DNA of 64,000 nt from Nitzschia sp. DOCU1 (lineage: Eukaryota; Bacillariophyta; Bacillariophyceae; Bacillariales; Bacillariaceae), in contig OX595988.1 in the NCBI GenBank assembly GCA_951394045.1, positions 2,495,352 to 2,559,351 of the forward strand, read 5' to 3'. A program made the position numbers and the translations under genes. The notes beneath the pieces are model-generated. The model searched no databases and had not been told where the DNA came from. It worked only from the letters and a program-made list of their open reading frames with translations. The stretch's first letter is position 1. The number at the start of each line of letters is the position of its first letter. This document shows positions 1-8,631 of this stretch, one piece after another.

Positions 1-945
1 GCAGAAATTGCAAGCCGAGAATCTTACACGAGTTTGGCACACCATCAGCATGACAACGATGTAAATCAGAAACGAAAAAGACCGAGACGGCCGAATCGAC
101 CAGGGCTGAATTCTTATCTCAAAGTGCTTTTGGACGACCAGACACTGGATTTCCTCCATCAACTGTCTTTGGGCGTCCGAGACAAGATTCATGAAGCCAA
201 TAATCAATTGCAAGCACCTTTGAACGAGGAAGCGAAAGTAGACGCTGGGTTACCAGGCGATTCTCTTTCGTCCGAAAGCGTCTCAAACCCCGAAGCCGTT
301 CAATCCAAGAAATTGCTGTCATATCGACCGAGACCAAGAGAATCGCTGCATTTGACACTTTTCTTTGGAGGAGAAACGATTTGTGCCCTTCCCGAGGATG
401 AGCTCCGAAACTGGCATTCGCGAGTAGAGGAGCGCCTCAGACGATCCGGTTTTGTGCTTGAGGGAGCAGATATGAACGAAATCCCCGATTCTGCCGATCT
501 CAAATTGGATTTCACCGTCAGAGGTCTACGAGTGTTTCCTCCTCAACGCAACAGCCTAGTCGTTGCCATTCTGGAAGCTGAAGCCGAGTGGAATTCCATC
601 TATAGTGACTTGCGATCAATCGCAAGTGACGACACTTGTTCGCCAGAGTTGTCCAGGGCCATGGAGTACGATACAAAGGACAAGTGGATTGCTCATGTGA
701 CTCTTGGGAATTTGGGAGGTGGAACAAAGGTCGAACGGAAGGATTTGGATGCAGCTGTACTCCAACAAGTCTTTGATGCGGCCACATTGTCCACACAAGC
801 TCATGTCTCTGTAAAGACATTGGGCATAACCATGGGAGGGCCCGTTCCAGATCAAGTCTCACTAGACTGGAATTTCATTCTTCGGAGACAAGAGTGGCCG
901 TCTCCCGAGAATTCACGGACAGCAACAGGTGCAGATGAGTGCTAA
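1..945 (+). CDS. 2H phosphoesterase (LigT/AKAP7-like), 5' partial
   Basis: The frame is open to the left edge with no in-frame ATG at its beginning, so the gene or exon starts outside the window. It carries the two signature motifs of the 2H superfamily: H-L-T in a SLHLTLFFGG context near residue 106 and H-V-T in an IAHVTLGN context near residue 221, about 115 residues apart. Family members cleave or join 2',5' or cyclic phosphodiester bonds in RNA or nucleotides, with the two histidines as acid and base. The N-terminal part is basic (KRKRPRRP) and could be a nuclear signal. An insert of about 30 Ser/Glu-rich residues lies before the first motif. The gene is convergent with the superoxide dismutase gene, with 24 bp between stops. 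The family call is firm; the substrate is unknown. Confidence 0.8.
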   Translation, partial: AEIASRESYTSLAHHQHDNDVNQKRKRPRRPNRPGLNSYLKVLLDDQTLDFLHQLSLGVRDKIHEANNQLQAPLNEEAKVDAGLPGDSLSSESVSNPEAVQSKKLLSYRPRPRESLHLTLFFGGETICALPEDELRNWHSRVEERLRRSGFVLEGADMNEIPDSADLKLDFTVRGLRVFPPQRNSLVVAILEAEAEWNSIYSDLRSIASDDTCSPELSRAMEYDTKDKWIAHVTLGNLGGGTKVERKDLDAAVLQQVFDAATLSTQAHVSVKTLGITMGGPVPDQVSLDWNFILRRQEWPSPENSRTATGADEC

Positions 946-969
946 TCCATTAGAACAATAGGATTACCG

Positions 970-2455
970 CTAGCGATTTATTATCCTATTTAACCACGAA
1001 TACTTCCATAGCATTGTCAGTGTGCCCTCCTTTGCCGTATCGTTTTCGATGGATTCTTCCACTGTCACGACATCATTTAGTTGCCCCGCTTTTGTTGACT
1101 CTGGCTCTCCGCTGCCCTCAGCGTCTACAGAGACCTCGTCTTCCTGCCCATCTTCTGGTGACTCTGACTCTTCACTGGCCTCAATGCTTACCGAAGTCTC
1201 TATCCCTGCATCTTTTCCTTCATCTTCTTCTTTTCCTTCGCCAGGGGCCTCCAATTCGCCATCGGTCACGCTCGTCGCCGTCGTTGCTTCCGAACTTTCG
1301 TCGCCCTGGGTGGCATTCCTTTCGGGGGACTCTGATTCGGCAACACTCTCAACCACCTCTGCTTCTTGAGCAGGCGGTGCTGCTTCATCGGTGCTTGCCT
1401 CCAACTCGGTAACATTCTCAACCACCTCTGCTTCTGGAGCAGGCGGTGTTGCGTCATCAGTGCTTGCCTCCAACTCGGTAACATTCTTCGCCACCTCTGC
1501 TACTTTTTGAGCAGATGGTGCTGCGTCATCGCTGGTTGCATCCAACTCGATAGACTCTTCCGACAACGGCGTCGTTGTCTCTGAGATCTCTTTGTCTTCA
1601 GTCTGTTTTTCACCGGAGGGCTCAGATTCAGTACAATTCTCAACCAAATCTCGGATTTCTTCCTTGTCAGCATCCATGGCCACCATACTCGCCTCACTTT
1701 CCGTCGTGCCTTGTACCAGAGTTTTTTCTTCAGCGCTTTGCCTTTCCTCCTTTATTTCATTATCGGATGACGCGTCGTGATCTTCGACTCCAACCTTTGT
1801 TCTTCTGTTCGATGCGCCGGTCGCAAACCTCCATAGCTTTGCCAGGGTGCCTTCCTTCGCCGTCTCGCTTTCGATGGATTCTTGCTTTGGTGACTCTGGT
1901 ACTCCGATGCCCTCAGTGTCGACAGAGGCCTCATCTTCCTGCCCATCCTCCGGTGACTCTGACTCTTCACTGGCCTTGGCGCTTACCGAAGTCTCTACCC
2001 CTGCATCTCTTCCTTCTTCGTTTTCTTCGTCAGGAGCCTCCACTCTACCATCGGTCACGCTCGTCGTCGTCAGTGTCGTTCCTTCGGAACTTTCGTTGTC
2101 CTCGGTGACATTCTTTTGGGGTGACTCTGCCTCGACAACATTCTCAACTCCCTCTGCTTCTTGAGCAAGTGGTCTTGCGTCATCGCTGGTTGCCTCCAAG
2201 TTGATATACTCTTCCGACAACGGCGTTGTTGCCTCCGAGATATCTTTGTCTTCAATCTGTGTTTCAACAGAGGTCTCGGAATCAGTACTATTCTCAGCCA
2301 AATCAGGGGTGTCTTCCTTGTCAGCAGCCATGGCTGTCATGCTGGCCTCGCTTCCCGCCGTGTCTTGTACCGGAGTATTTTCTTCGGCGCTTTGCTTTTC
2401 CTCCTCCATTTCATCATTGGATGACGCGACGTGATCCTCGACTCCAACCTCAGAA
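970..2455 (-). repeat. Degenerate tandem duplication (~654 bp) in the SOD tail
   Basis: The protein segment beginning KVGVEDH occurs twice, with its coding DNA near 2431-2455 and again near 1777-1801. The following about 218 residues align in order (SAEE, SEASM, DKE, TTPLSEE, SVTDG, SEESESPEDGQEDE and a Trp module). The downstream copy also holds a short internal TELEAST repeat. The copies have diverged by substitutions and in-frame indels only, as expected for a tail growing by unequal exchange under coding constraint. Confidence 0.8.
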
Positions 2456-5400
2456 CGTTTGTGGGGGAGTGCTTCTTCCACACTTTCTGTTTCTCCGGTC
2501 GTTTCCTCGCATATGCTCTCAGTAGTGTTCGTGGCTTCTGAAGCAGCTTCATCATCGTCGGCGAATGCCATTTCGTCCACATCCATCTCTATATCCTCGT
2601 CGGTAGGGGCCTGGTCTTCTACAATGTCCTCAATTTCTTCCGTGTTCGGCATCGGTGTCGCTTCACGAGCTTTCGACTCAACAACGTTGCTATCTTCATT
2701 CTTGGAGACGTCAGGTTCTGCGCTTTCCTCGACTTCAATACTCTCTTCGCTAGCCACCTGGTCTTGGGCGACTGCCTCCGCGTCATCCAGTTCTTGCGAA
2801 GATATTCCCTCGGCGGACTTGGTATCATTCTCGATGTCTACAATGTCTTCAATTTCTTCCGTGTTCGGCATCGTTGTCGCTTCACGAGCTTTCGACTCGT
2901 CAACGTTGACATCTTCATTCTTGGAGACGTCAGGTTCTGCGCTTTCCGCGACTTCAATACTCTCTTCGCTAGCCACCTGGTCTTGGGCGATTTCTTCCGC
3001 GTCATCCAGTTCTTGCGAAGATATTCCCTCGACGGACTTGGTATCACTCTCGATGTTTTGCTCTTCAAGAATGCTAGAGCCCGCGCTTGCTTGCAGCTCG
3101 ATATTCTCGTCGTAAGCAGTCTGATCCCCGGCGGTCACCCCATCGGCGCTCTGCGAAGTTGCCAACTTTTCGGCATTACTTGTCGCGGCGTTGAGTTTCT
3201 GCTCGTCGTCGTGTGTACCATCGGTAGCACTTGACTGAAGGTCGGCATTCTTGTTGCCTGGAGTCTGAGCTTCGGGGATATCTTCGTCACTTCTGTGTGA
3301 CGTGGTCGCTTCTTGGAAATTTTTCTCAACGGAGGCTTTTTGTTCGGTAATGGTGATAGTTTCTTTCTTAGATACTAGCCGCCAGAGCAGCCCAGTTGAA
3401 AACTTCCATACCATCCCCAGCGTGCTGTCTTTGGAAGCAACCTTAGCCGCATCCAACGCGCCTTTCTCAGAGGTGTCAGCTTTTGTCCCAAACAGCATCC
3501 AGCTTACCATCCGCTTTGAAAAGTTCCATATCATTCCCACCGTACTGGTTTTAGAAACATTTCCAGACTCACTCAAAACGGCACCTTTGGGGACCTCTTT
3601 TTCTTTGCCAAATACAAGTCTCTTCCCGAGACTCCAGATCGTTCCCACAAAACCGGACTTAGAATTCTTTTCAGTTCGAATCGAAATATCTTTCTGTGAG
3701 GCCACCTGCTCTGCGCCAAATATGATTCGTTTCAAGAGTCTGAAGACAAGTTTGATAAGTCCCCAGACGATTTTCCATATGAAACCCACAATACCAGCAT
3801 CCTCTTTGTTGGAGTCCGTGCCTGTACGTCTCTGGGTTTCAATCTCAGCCGTCGCCTCTTTTCTGCTAAGTTCAGACTCTGTCTCTACCACTTGCCGCTC
3901 ACTGGCTGATGTCAGCTCTTCAAGTCGACCCTCGACATCCGCTTCTCGAGGCGACTCCATTTCTTCCTCAGCGCTCGTAGCAACGTCAGACTTTTCGTTG
4001 TCCGAGGTCTCAAAATCTGAGGAGACGTTAGGAGCGACAGCTGCTTCCTGCTCAAGATTTGTTGCATGGGCTTTTCCTTCATTGTCAACAAGATTATCGG
4101 CATTTTCGCTTTCAATGCTTTCCTCGTCAGACGGCCCATTTCCAGCAGTGCTCTCGATCACGAGGGTTTCTTCCACCAATATCCTTGCTTCGGTACTTTT
4201 CTCATCATCAGCGTGAGCCAAATCTGAAGTCTCGCTCTCGGTAGTAGATGCGTTCTCTCCTAAAAGCGTCTCCTCTTCGGAATCAACGACATCCTCTCCG
4301 GATTGCTCAATAGAAAGGTCGACGGCATCGGCATTTGTCTCATCGTCGGCGTCCACTTCTTGAGGCAGTGCCCCCTCTTCGGTGCTAAATGGGACCTCAA
4401 CGTTTTCCTCGTCATGCTTTTCAGAGTCGACAGTAGTCGCAGCGCGATCCGCGTCCTGGGATGCTGGAGCTTCTGCGGTGGGTTCTTCAATTTCCGAATG
4501 ACCATCGTCGAGAGATCCCACTCCAGCGCCTGTCTTAACTTCACCCAATTCATCGACATTGGTTTCTAATTCTGCGCCCGTTTTGAGCTCGATACTATCC
4601 TGGTCAGGATTCTCAGTCTCGGAAATTGTTTCAGCCTCGACGCTCTTCTCGTCATCCCCGGCGTCCTCTTGAGTTCTCAAAGGCTCTTCGCTTGCCTCCC
4701 CTCCTGCTTTTGTTTCTTTCATCGGCTCTGGCTGCGCCCTCACGTCCTCGTTGTCACTTGGTTCCACAGTCTTCAACTTGGCTTTTGCCTCCTCTTGTTC
4801 TCGTTTTCGTCTCGCCGCTTCTGCGGCTGCTTCTGATGCCTCGGCTACCCATTCGCCTTTGCGTTTGTCCATCACTCGTGATACATTTGCTTCTTCTCTT
4901 GCCAAGTTATCCTCGACAAATCGCCAATCCACGAGAGCATTCACAAAGGTCTCTGTATAATCTTTGCGTCGATTTTGAAAGTCCAAGTAATAAGCATGCT
5001 CCCAAATGTCCATCACCAAAATGGGTCGATAATGTTGACTGGGAATCATGGGATTATCGGCACCTGATGTCTTTGTAACAAATAATTTACCAGTACTTGC
5101 ATCAAATATTAGCCATGCCCAACCCGATCCAAATACCGAGTTCCCCGCCTTGCGAAAGTCAATGGCGAATCGCTCAAACGATCCAAAATCATATGATATT
5201 CGTCCCTTGAGAGAATCCGAAGGTGGAAAGTAGTTACTTGTCATGCATTTGAAATAAAAGTCGTGGTTCCAAGCTTGTGCCGCGGTATTAAAGAGGGGCC
5301 TATTCCACTGGTACGAGTCCATCATGATTTCTTCCAAGGTGGTCGCCTCTTCTAGACGGTCAATGGGGCGCAACATTTTATTCAACGTTCCGATGTAATG

Positions 5401-5577
5401 CCGGTAGTGCTTGTCATAGTGAAATTCCAGCGTTTGTCGACTCAAATGGGGCTCCAGCGCTTTGTAGCTATAGGGAAGTGGCTTGACGTTGAATATATTG
5501 CGTTCGGCAACAATAATACAGACGCACCACAAGACGAGTAGGAAGATTCCATTTCGTATCCGAGAGAATGGCGACAT
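970..5577 (-). CDS. Fe/Mn superoxide dismutase fused to a giant acidic repeat tail
   Basis: A single 1,535-residue frame. Residues 10-24 form a hydrophobic signal or anchor. Residues about 30-228 are a complete Fe/Mn-SOD: ligand His53 (LEFHYDKH), His105 (AWNHDFYF), Asp190 and His194 (MDIWEHAYY), plus GSGWAWL. The WNHDF context favours iron. Known SODs end near residue 200-230; here a basic coiled-coil-like stretch (230-275) leads into about 1,250 residues rich in Glu, Ser, Asp, Thr and Ala. In the tail are six short Trp-centred hydrophobic/basic modules (G-x-[IVL]-W-x) near residues 593-620, 639-658, 676-696, 716-737, 1241-1259 and at the C-terminus. The enzyme should convert superoxide to peroxide and oxygen; the signal suggests an endomembrane, surface or plastid-route location. 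The role of the tail is unknown. The intact frame over 4.6 kb argues against a pseudogene. Confidence 0.85.
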   Translation of the reverse strand: MSPFSRIRNGIFLLVLWCVCIIVAERNIFNVKPLPYSYKALEPHLSRQTLEFHYDKHYRHYIGTLNKMLRPIDRLEEATTLEEIMMDSYQWNRPLFNTAAQAWNHDFYFKCMTSNYFPPSDSLKGRISYDFGSFERFAIDFRKAGNSVFGSGWAWLIFDASTGKLFVTKTSGADNPMIPSQHYRPILVMDIWEHAYYLDFQNRRKDYTETFVNALVDWRFVEDNLAREEANVSRVMDKRKGEWVAEASEAAAEAARRKREQEEAKAKLKTVEPSDNEDVRAQPEPMKETKAGGEASEEPLRTQEDAGDDEKSVEAETISETENPDQDSIELKTGAELETNVDELGEVKTGAGVGSLDDGHSEIEEPTAEAPASQDADRAATTVDSEKHDEENVEVPFSTEEGALPQEVDADDETNADAVDLSIEQSGEDVVDSEEETLLGENASTTESETSDLAHADDEKSTEARILVEETLVIESTAGNGPSDEESIESENADNLVDNEGKAHATNLEQEAAVAPNVSSDFETSDNEKSDVATSAEEEMESPREADVEGRLEELTSASERQVVETESELSRKEATAEIETQRRTGTDSNKEDAGIVGFIWKIVWGLIKLVFRLLKRIIFGAEQVASQKDISIRTEKNSKSGFVGTIWSLGKRLVFGKEKEVPKGAVLSESGNVSKTSTVGMIWNFSKRMVSWMLFGTKADTSEKGALDAAKVASKDSTLGMVWKFSTGLLWRLVSKKETITITEQKASVEKNFQEATTSHRSDEDIPEAQTPGNKNADLQSSATDGTHDDEQKLNAATSNAEKLATSQSADGVTAGDQTAYDENIELQASAGSSILEEQNIESDTKSVEGISSQELDDAEEIAQDQVASEESIEVAESAEPDVSKNEDVNVDESKAREATTMPNTEEIEDIVDIENDTKSAEGISSQELDDAEAVAQDQVASEESIEVEESAEPDVSKNEDSNVVESKAREATPMPNTEEIEDIVEDQAPTDEDIEMDVDEMAFADDDEAASEATNTTESICEETTGETESVEEALPHKRSEVGVEDHVASSNDEMEEEKQSAEENTPVQDTAGSEASMTAMAADKEDTPDLAENSTDSETSVETQIEDKDISEATTPLSEEYINLEATSDDARPLAQEAEGVENVVEAESPQKNVTEDNESSEGTTLTTTSVTDGRVEAPDEENEEGRDAGVETSVSAKASEESESPEDGQEDEASVDTEGIGVPESPKQESIESETAKEGTLAKLWRFATGASNRRTKVGVEDHDASSDNEIKEERQSAEEKTLVQGTTESEASMVAMDADKEEIRDLVENCTESEPSGEKQTEDKEISETTTPLSEESIELDATSDDAAPSAQKVAEVAKNVTELEASTDDATPPAPEAEVVENVTELEASTDEAAPPAQEAEVVESVAESESPERNATQGDESSEATTATSVTDGELEAPGEGKEEDEGKDAGIETSVSIEASEESESPEDGQEDEVSVDAEGSGEPESTKAGQLNDVVTVEESIENDTAKEGTLTMLWKYSWLNRIINR
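2618..3055 (-). repeat. 219-bp tandem repeat in the SOD tail
   Basis: Two adjacent copies, 2618-2836 and 2837-3055, differ at only a few positions. Each encodes 73 residues holding ISSQELDDAE, QDQVASEESIEV, SAEPDVSKNED and MPNTEEIEDIV. The unit length is a multiple of three, so the frame is kept. High identity implies a recent duplication. Confidence 0.9.
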
Positions 5578-6445
5578 TTTTTTCGCTGGAGGAAACGAAC
5601 GGAATGGGACGCGATGGGTGTCACTACTAGAGCCTGAAAGGGGCTGGCGAGACGTTCCTAGTTACTGCCCACAGAAAATGCAAAAGTATGGGGTAACTAT
5701 ATATGGGATGGAAGCTACTGTTGCCTCTGCGTCTCTCGGCTTCATCGATGGTGCTTGGGTCATTGTCGTCCAGTCATCAATTTGATGCCAACGACGAAAA
5801 AAGCTCGTAAGCTCTTTCGGAGTTCTCAAATCAAAACGATGAGCGAGAGAGATTTGTTTTTAGTGGTCGACTTCTTTGACCACTTCCCTTATCAACTGCA
5901 AAACAGCAAAAGAGAACAACACTCGGGATTCCAACGTGGTCCCCCACCGTAGTACTAACCGAGCCCGAGCATGCTTAACTTCACAGAGCGGACGGGATGT
6001 GGTGCTGTCATGCTGGTATGGTCGTTCCCGCAGAAGTGGGCATCTACGAAAATTATAAAGACATGTCTCCATTGGAAAAGGTGCACCACTGCAACCAAGG
6101 CCAAGAACTTGGCACGGCCTTTATCCTCTCGGTGGTAAAAAAGATTATGTTTGCAAGAGCATCATCCCACTTCCTTTTGGCAGTGAACGTCTCTATTTGT
6201 CAGGGTCATCGTCGTCAGTCATGTGATTGTTATACTTGGAGGTCTCAAACGATCAATTGGATCCGTCCGACTAAAACGAGCGATTTTCGATAGAAGTCTT
6301 GCTTGTCGGGTCAATCGTGGGTGTGGGTGTGGGATGTCAACGCAATTTGCGGTCACAAAAAGAAAACAGAGCTCCATTGTCAACCTACACTACTCAACTC
6401 AAAGTCCCTCTCTTATACAGCACTTGTTGTTGTTTCTAGACAACC
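5578..6445. other. Intergenic, divergent promoter region
   Basis: 868 bp between the SOD gene (minus) and the zinc-ribbon gene (plus), so it should hold both promoters. Only short open frames without family resemblance were seen; no repeat or RNA gene recognised. Confidence 0.5.
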
Positions 6446-6733
6446 ATGGTATTCTTCTGCTTTGCCAGTATGCATCGAAGCATCGATTTGATAGAAGAAA
6501 GTGTCGGCCCATGTCAATTTTGCGGGTTTCCCGGCGCGGTGGACATTTATGAATATCGCACCAAGACCTTTTGGTTTGGTTTCTTTGGTACCAAAGAACA
6601 AGTTGATCGAATGGCCATGTGTCGTCATTGTCAAAAGAGCATCAAAGAAGTCTACTACACACTGCGGGAAACAAAGAAAGAGGATGAAGATGATTTCATT
6701 CCCATGATACACGGACAATTCGCGGACGTATGA
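6446..6733 (+). CDS. Small zinc-ribbon protein
   Basis: A 95-residue protein starting at an ATG in a good context (aaccATGG). It opens with a hydrophobic MVFFCF stretch, then C-x2-C at residues 23/26 and C-x2-C at 59/62, spaced as one zinc ribbon. The order, an aromatic start, CxxC, a Tyr-rich strand, an FxFFG-like strand, then CxxC, resembles the small zinc-ribbon family found in fungi and plants (zinc_ribbon_15 type). The likely role is structural zinc binding; no biochemical function is established. The C-terminus is acidic (KKEDEDD). It is convergent with the DDAH gene downstream. Confidence 0.7.
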   Translation: MVFFCFASMHRSIDLIEESVGPCQFCGFPGAVDIYEYRTKTFWFGFFGTKEQVDRMAMCRHCQKSIKEVYYTLRETKKEDEDDFIPMIHGQFADV

Positions 6734-7127
6734 CAGGCCTTCGCTTGGGTCGTGACAAGACTCCTCGGCTCATGATCTCAAAGCTAGTGGACTAGCCCCC
6801 ACCGTGCTGCAAGTACTCTTTCACTTTAGAGTGTACTATCGTCATTGTTGGCAACATATCACAAACGCAGTAAGAATCATGTGTCGTACCTAGTTGGGTC
6901 ATCGTAATGTTTTCGTTGTCGGAAGAAAACCAAGACTCTAGGCAATCGAAAAGCGTCACAATTTCTGAAATCCTACCAGAAGAATCAGCGAAAAAGGGCA
7001 ATCACTCGGATCAAGCTTCTACTAGAAAATGAATCTCTACTAGATGTGGAAACGTGTATTGGTCCAATATCGTCGCTTCTTTCCTAAACTCTACGCACGG
7101 CGACTACCTAGCTCACTTCCTGTCTTA
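6734..7127. other. Intergenic, between convergent genes
   Basis: 394 bp separating two 3' ends. No coding signal or repeat was seen; presumably 3' UTRs and polyadenylation signals. Confidence 0.5.
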
Positions 7128-8217
7128 CTATATTTGTAATAGCAAACTGCAACATGTGAGTGCCCCATCGCACTTTGCAAATTCGGAACAATCCAAAAAT
7201 TCAATTTGCAAGCCTCGTTCTTGTGCGGCGGCCAACAAGAGCTTCTTGGATTCGGCGCAGCCGGTATCTTGTGCCAAAATACTTCCATTGACAGCCACCA
7301 CATTGCACGCCAACATGCTGGGTAATCTAATTATATCATAATATTCCTCGGCCTTCATCGCCATCAGTACGGCATCCCCCAAGGATCCCGTTGGAGCCAA
7401 TAACGTCGACTCGTCCATGTGGGCGACGATAGACTTGAGATGCAAGGCATTGCCTTGGAACGGCACGGGAATTACCGTTTTATCGTCAAAGGCATCTTGC
7501 AAGACTTGTATGGCTGCTTGATTGGTACGTTCCGACAAACCTACAAATACTTGTGCGCCACCCGTCCACAAGACATCACCTCCATCACAAATCGCACGGG
7601 GATCTTTTTGACGCATATCCACAATTTCCAGGCCCAGTCGCGACAAGACGTCGCGAATGGAATCCACTTCGCCTCGTCGAGAAACATGACCTATCGGCCG
7701 GCATTGGAGCAAGTATTGATTTTGGGAGATGTCACATACGGGGTGTAAGGCATTGAAGAAGACGGTAGATGCGGACAAGGAGAAGTGGGAGATTATTGAC
7801 GGAGCGCCTACCTGTCGTGGTAATCACCACCTTGTGTCCAATAGCAATGGCGGTATCTTCGACAAAGACCGAATCCGGATGAGAATCCAACGCTGGTAAA
7901 CACAGCGTGGGACAAAAGGTTCGCAATGTCGACAAGTATCGGTCCAACTGTGCTCGGGCTTGTGCCAAGTCAATCGGACCGTCGGCAGCAAATTTCGTGA
8001 CGGCGTTCGAAAAGGATGCCGGGACTTCTCTCGAAATTGCCAGGGAATAGTTCGGGCTCGATGATGATGGCCTCTTGGTGGCAGAAGTGGTTTGACTTGG
8101 CACACTTGTCGTGGCATGATTGCGAAACAAGAAGCTTGGCGGCATTTTTCCAACAGTGCGGCTCCTCGTTGCCCAAACAACCGGCAGACCCCGCGACATC
8201 ATTTTAGAATTTAGCAT
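7128..8217 (-). CDS. Dimethylarginine dimethylaminohydrolase (DDAH)
   Basis: Two exons, 8217-7812 and 7690-7128, around a 121-bp intron (ACAG|GTAGGC ... GATAG|GTCATG). The join restores VITTTG-HVSRRGEV and gives 322 residues. DDAH hydrolyses N-omega-methylated arginines to citrulline and methylamines. Visible family features: FVEDTA near 118-123, SRRGEVDSI near 139, CDGGDVLWTG near 170, catalytic His near 219 (GNALHLKS), and the C-terminal CDGALTCCS with the nucleophilic Cys at 315 or 316. The first 40 residues are rich in Arg, Ser and hydroxylated residues and lack acid, so a mitochondrial presequence is likely. The gene is divergent from the potassium channel. Confidence 0.9.
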
Positions 8218-8631
8218 GGGGCTCTCTTCTTGCAGGTAGAATCGAATCGAGGCGGACAAAGATAAATGTCCTCTCACGGAAAGAGAGGCTCTGATGGACG
8301 TGTGGAAAAAAGAGAGAAATGGCGCCATCGTCGTCGGATCTCCGTCCCACCAACGCGCCGCCAGCCAAAAAAATGTGCCGGATTGATCCGTTCGATTCCA
8401 TGCCTGCTCGCGCCGGCGCGGCCACATCCGGCCGTTCGGAGTTTCTTTGGCAGAGCAAGGCTTCGCCTTGTTCCGATCCATCCAACGGCGTCCCATGGCA
8501 CACCTGCCGACATCCGTTCGGAGCCTTCGCCGCGTTCCAATCGAAAATCCAATCGAAACTCTACACGGAAGCATCAGATAACTCTCCTCACTTGCACCAT
8601 GGCAACAAACAACAACATTTGACAAACGACC
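8218..8631. promoter_or_regulatory. Shared divergent promoter with a short uORF
   Basis: 414 bp between the DDAH start and the channel start. A 7-codon upstream ORF (8599-8622, MATNNNI) ends only 9 nt before the channel ATG and has a better Kozak context (ccATGG). It could lower or tune channel translation. Confidence 0.4.

Noticed and set aside
2459..4216. Long plus-strand Ser/Val-rich frames opposite the SOD tail (about 218 and 304 residues)
   Set aside because: They mirror the Glu/Ser/Ala-rich codons of the minus-strand gene; low complexity, no domains, and the opposite frame has a clear SOD head.
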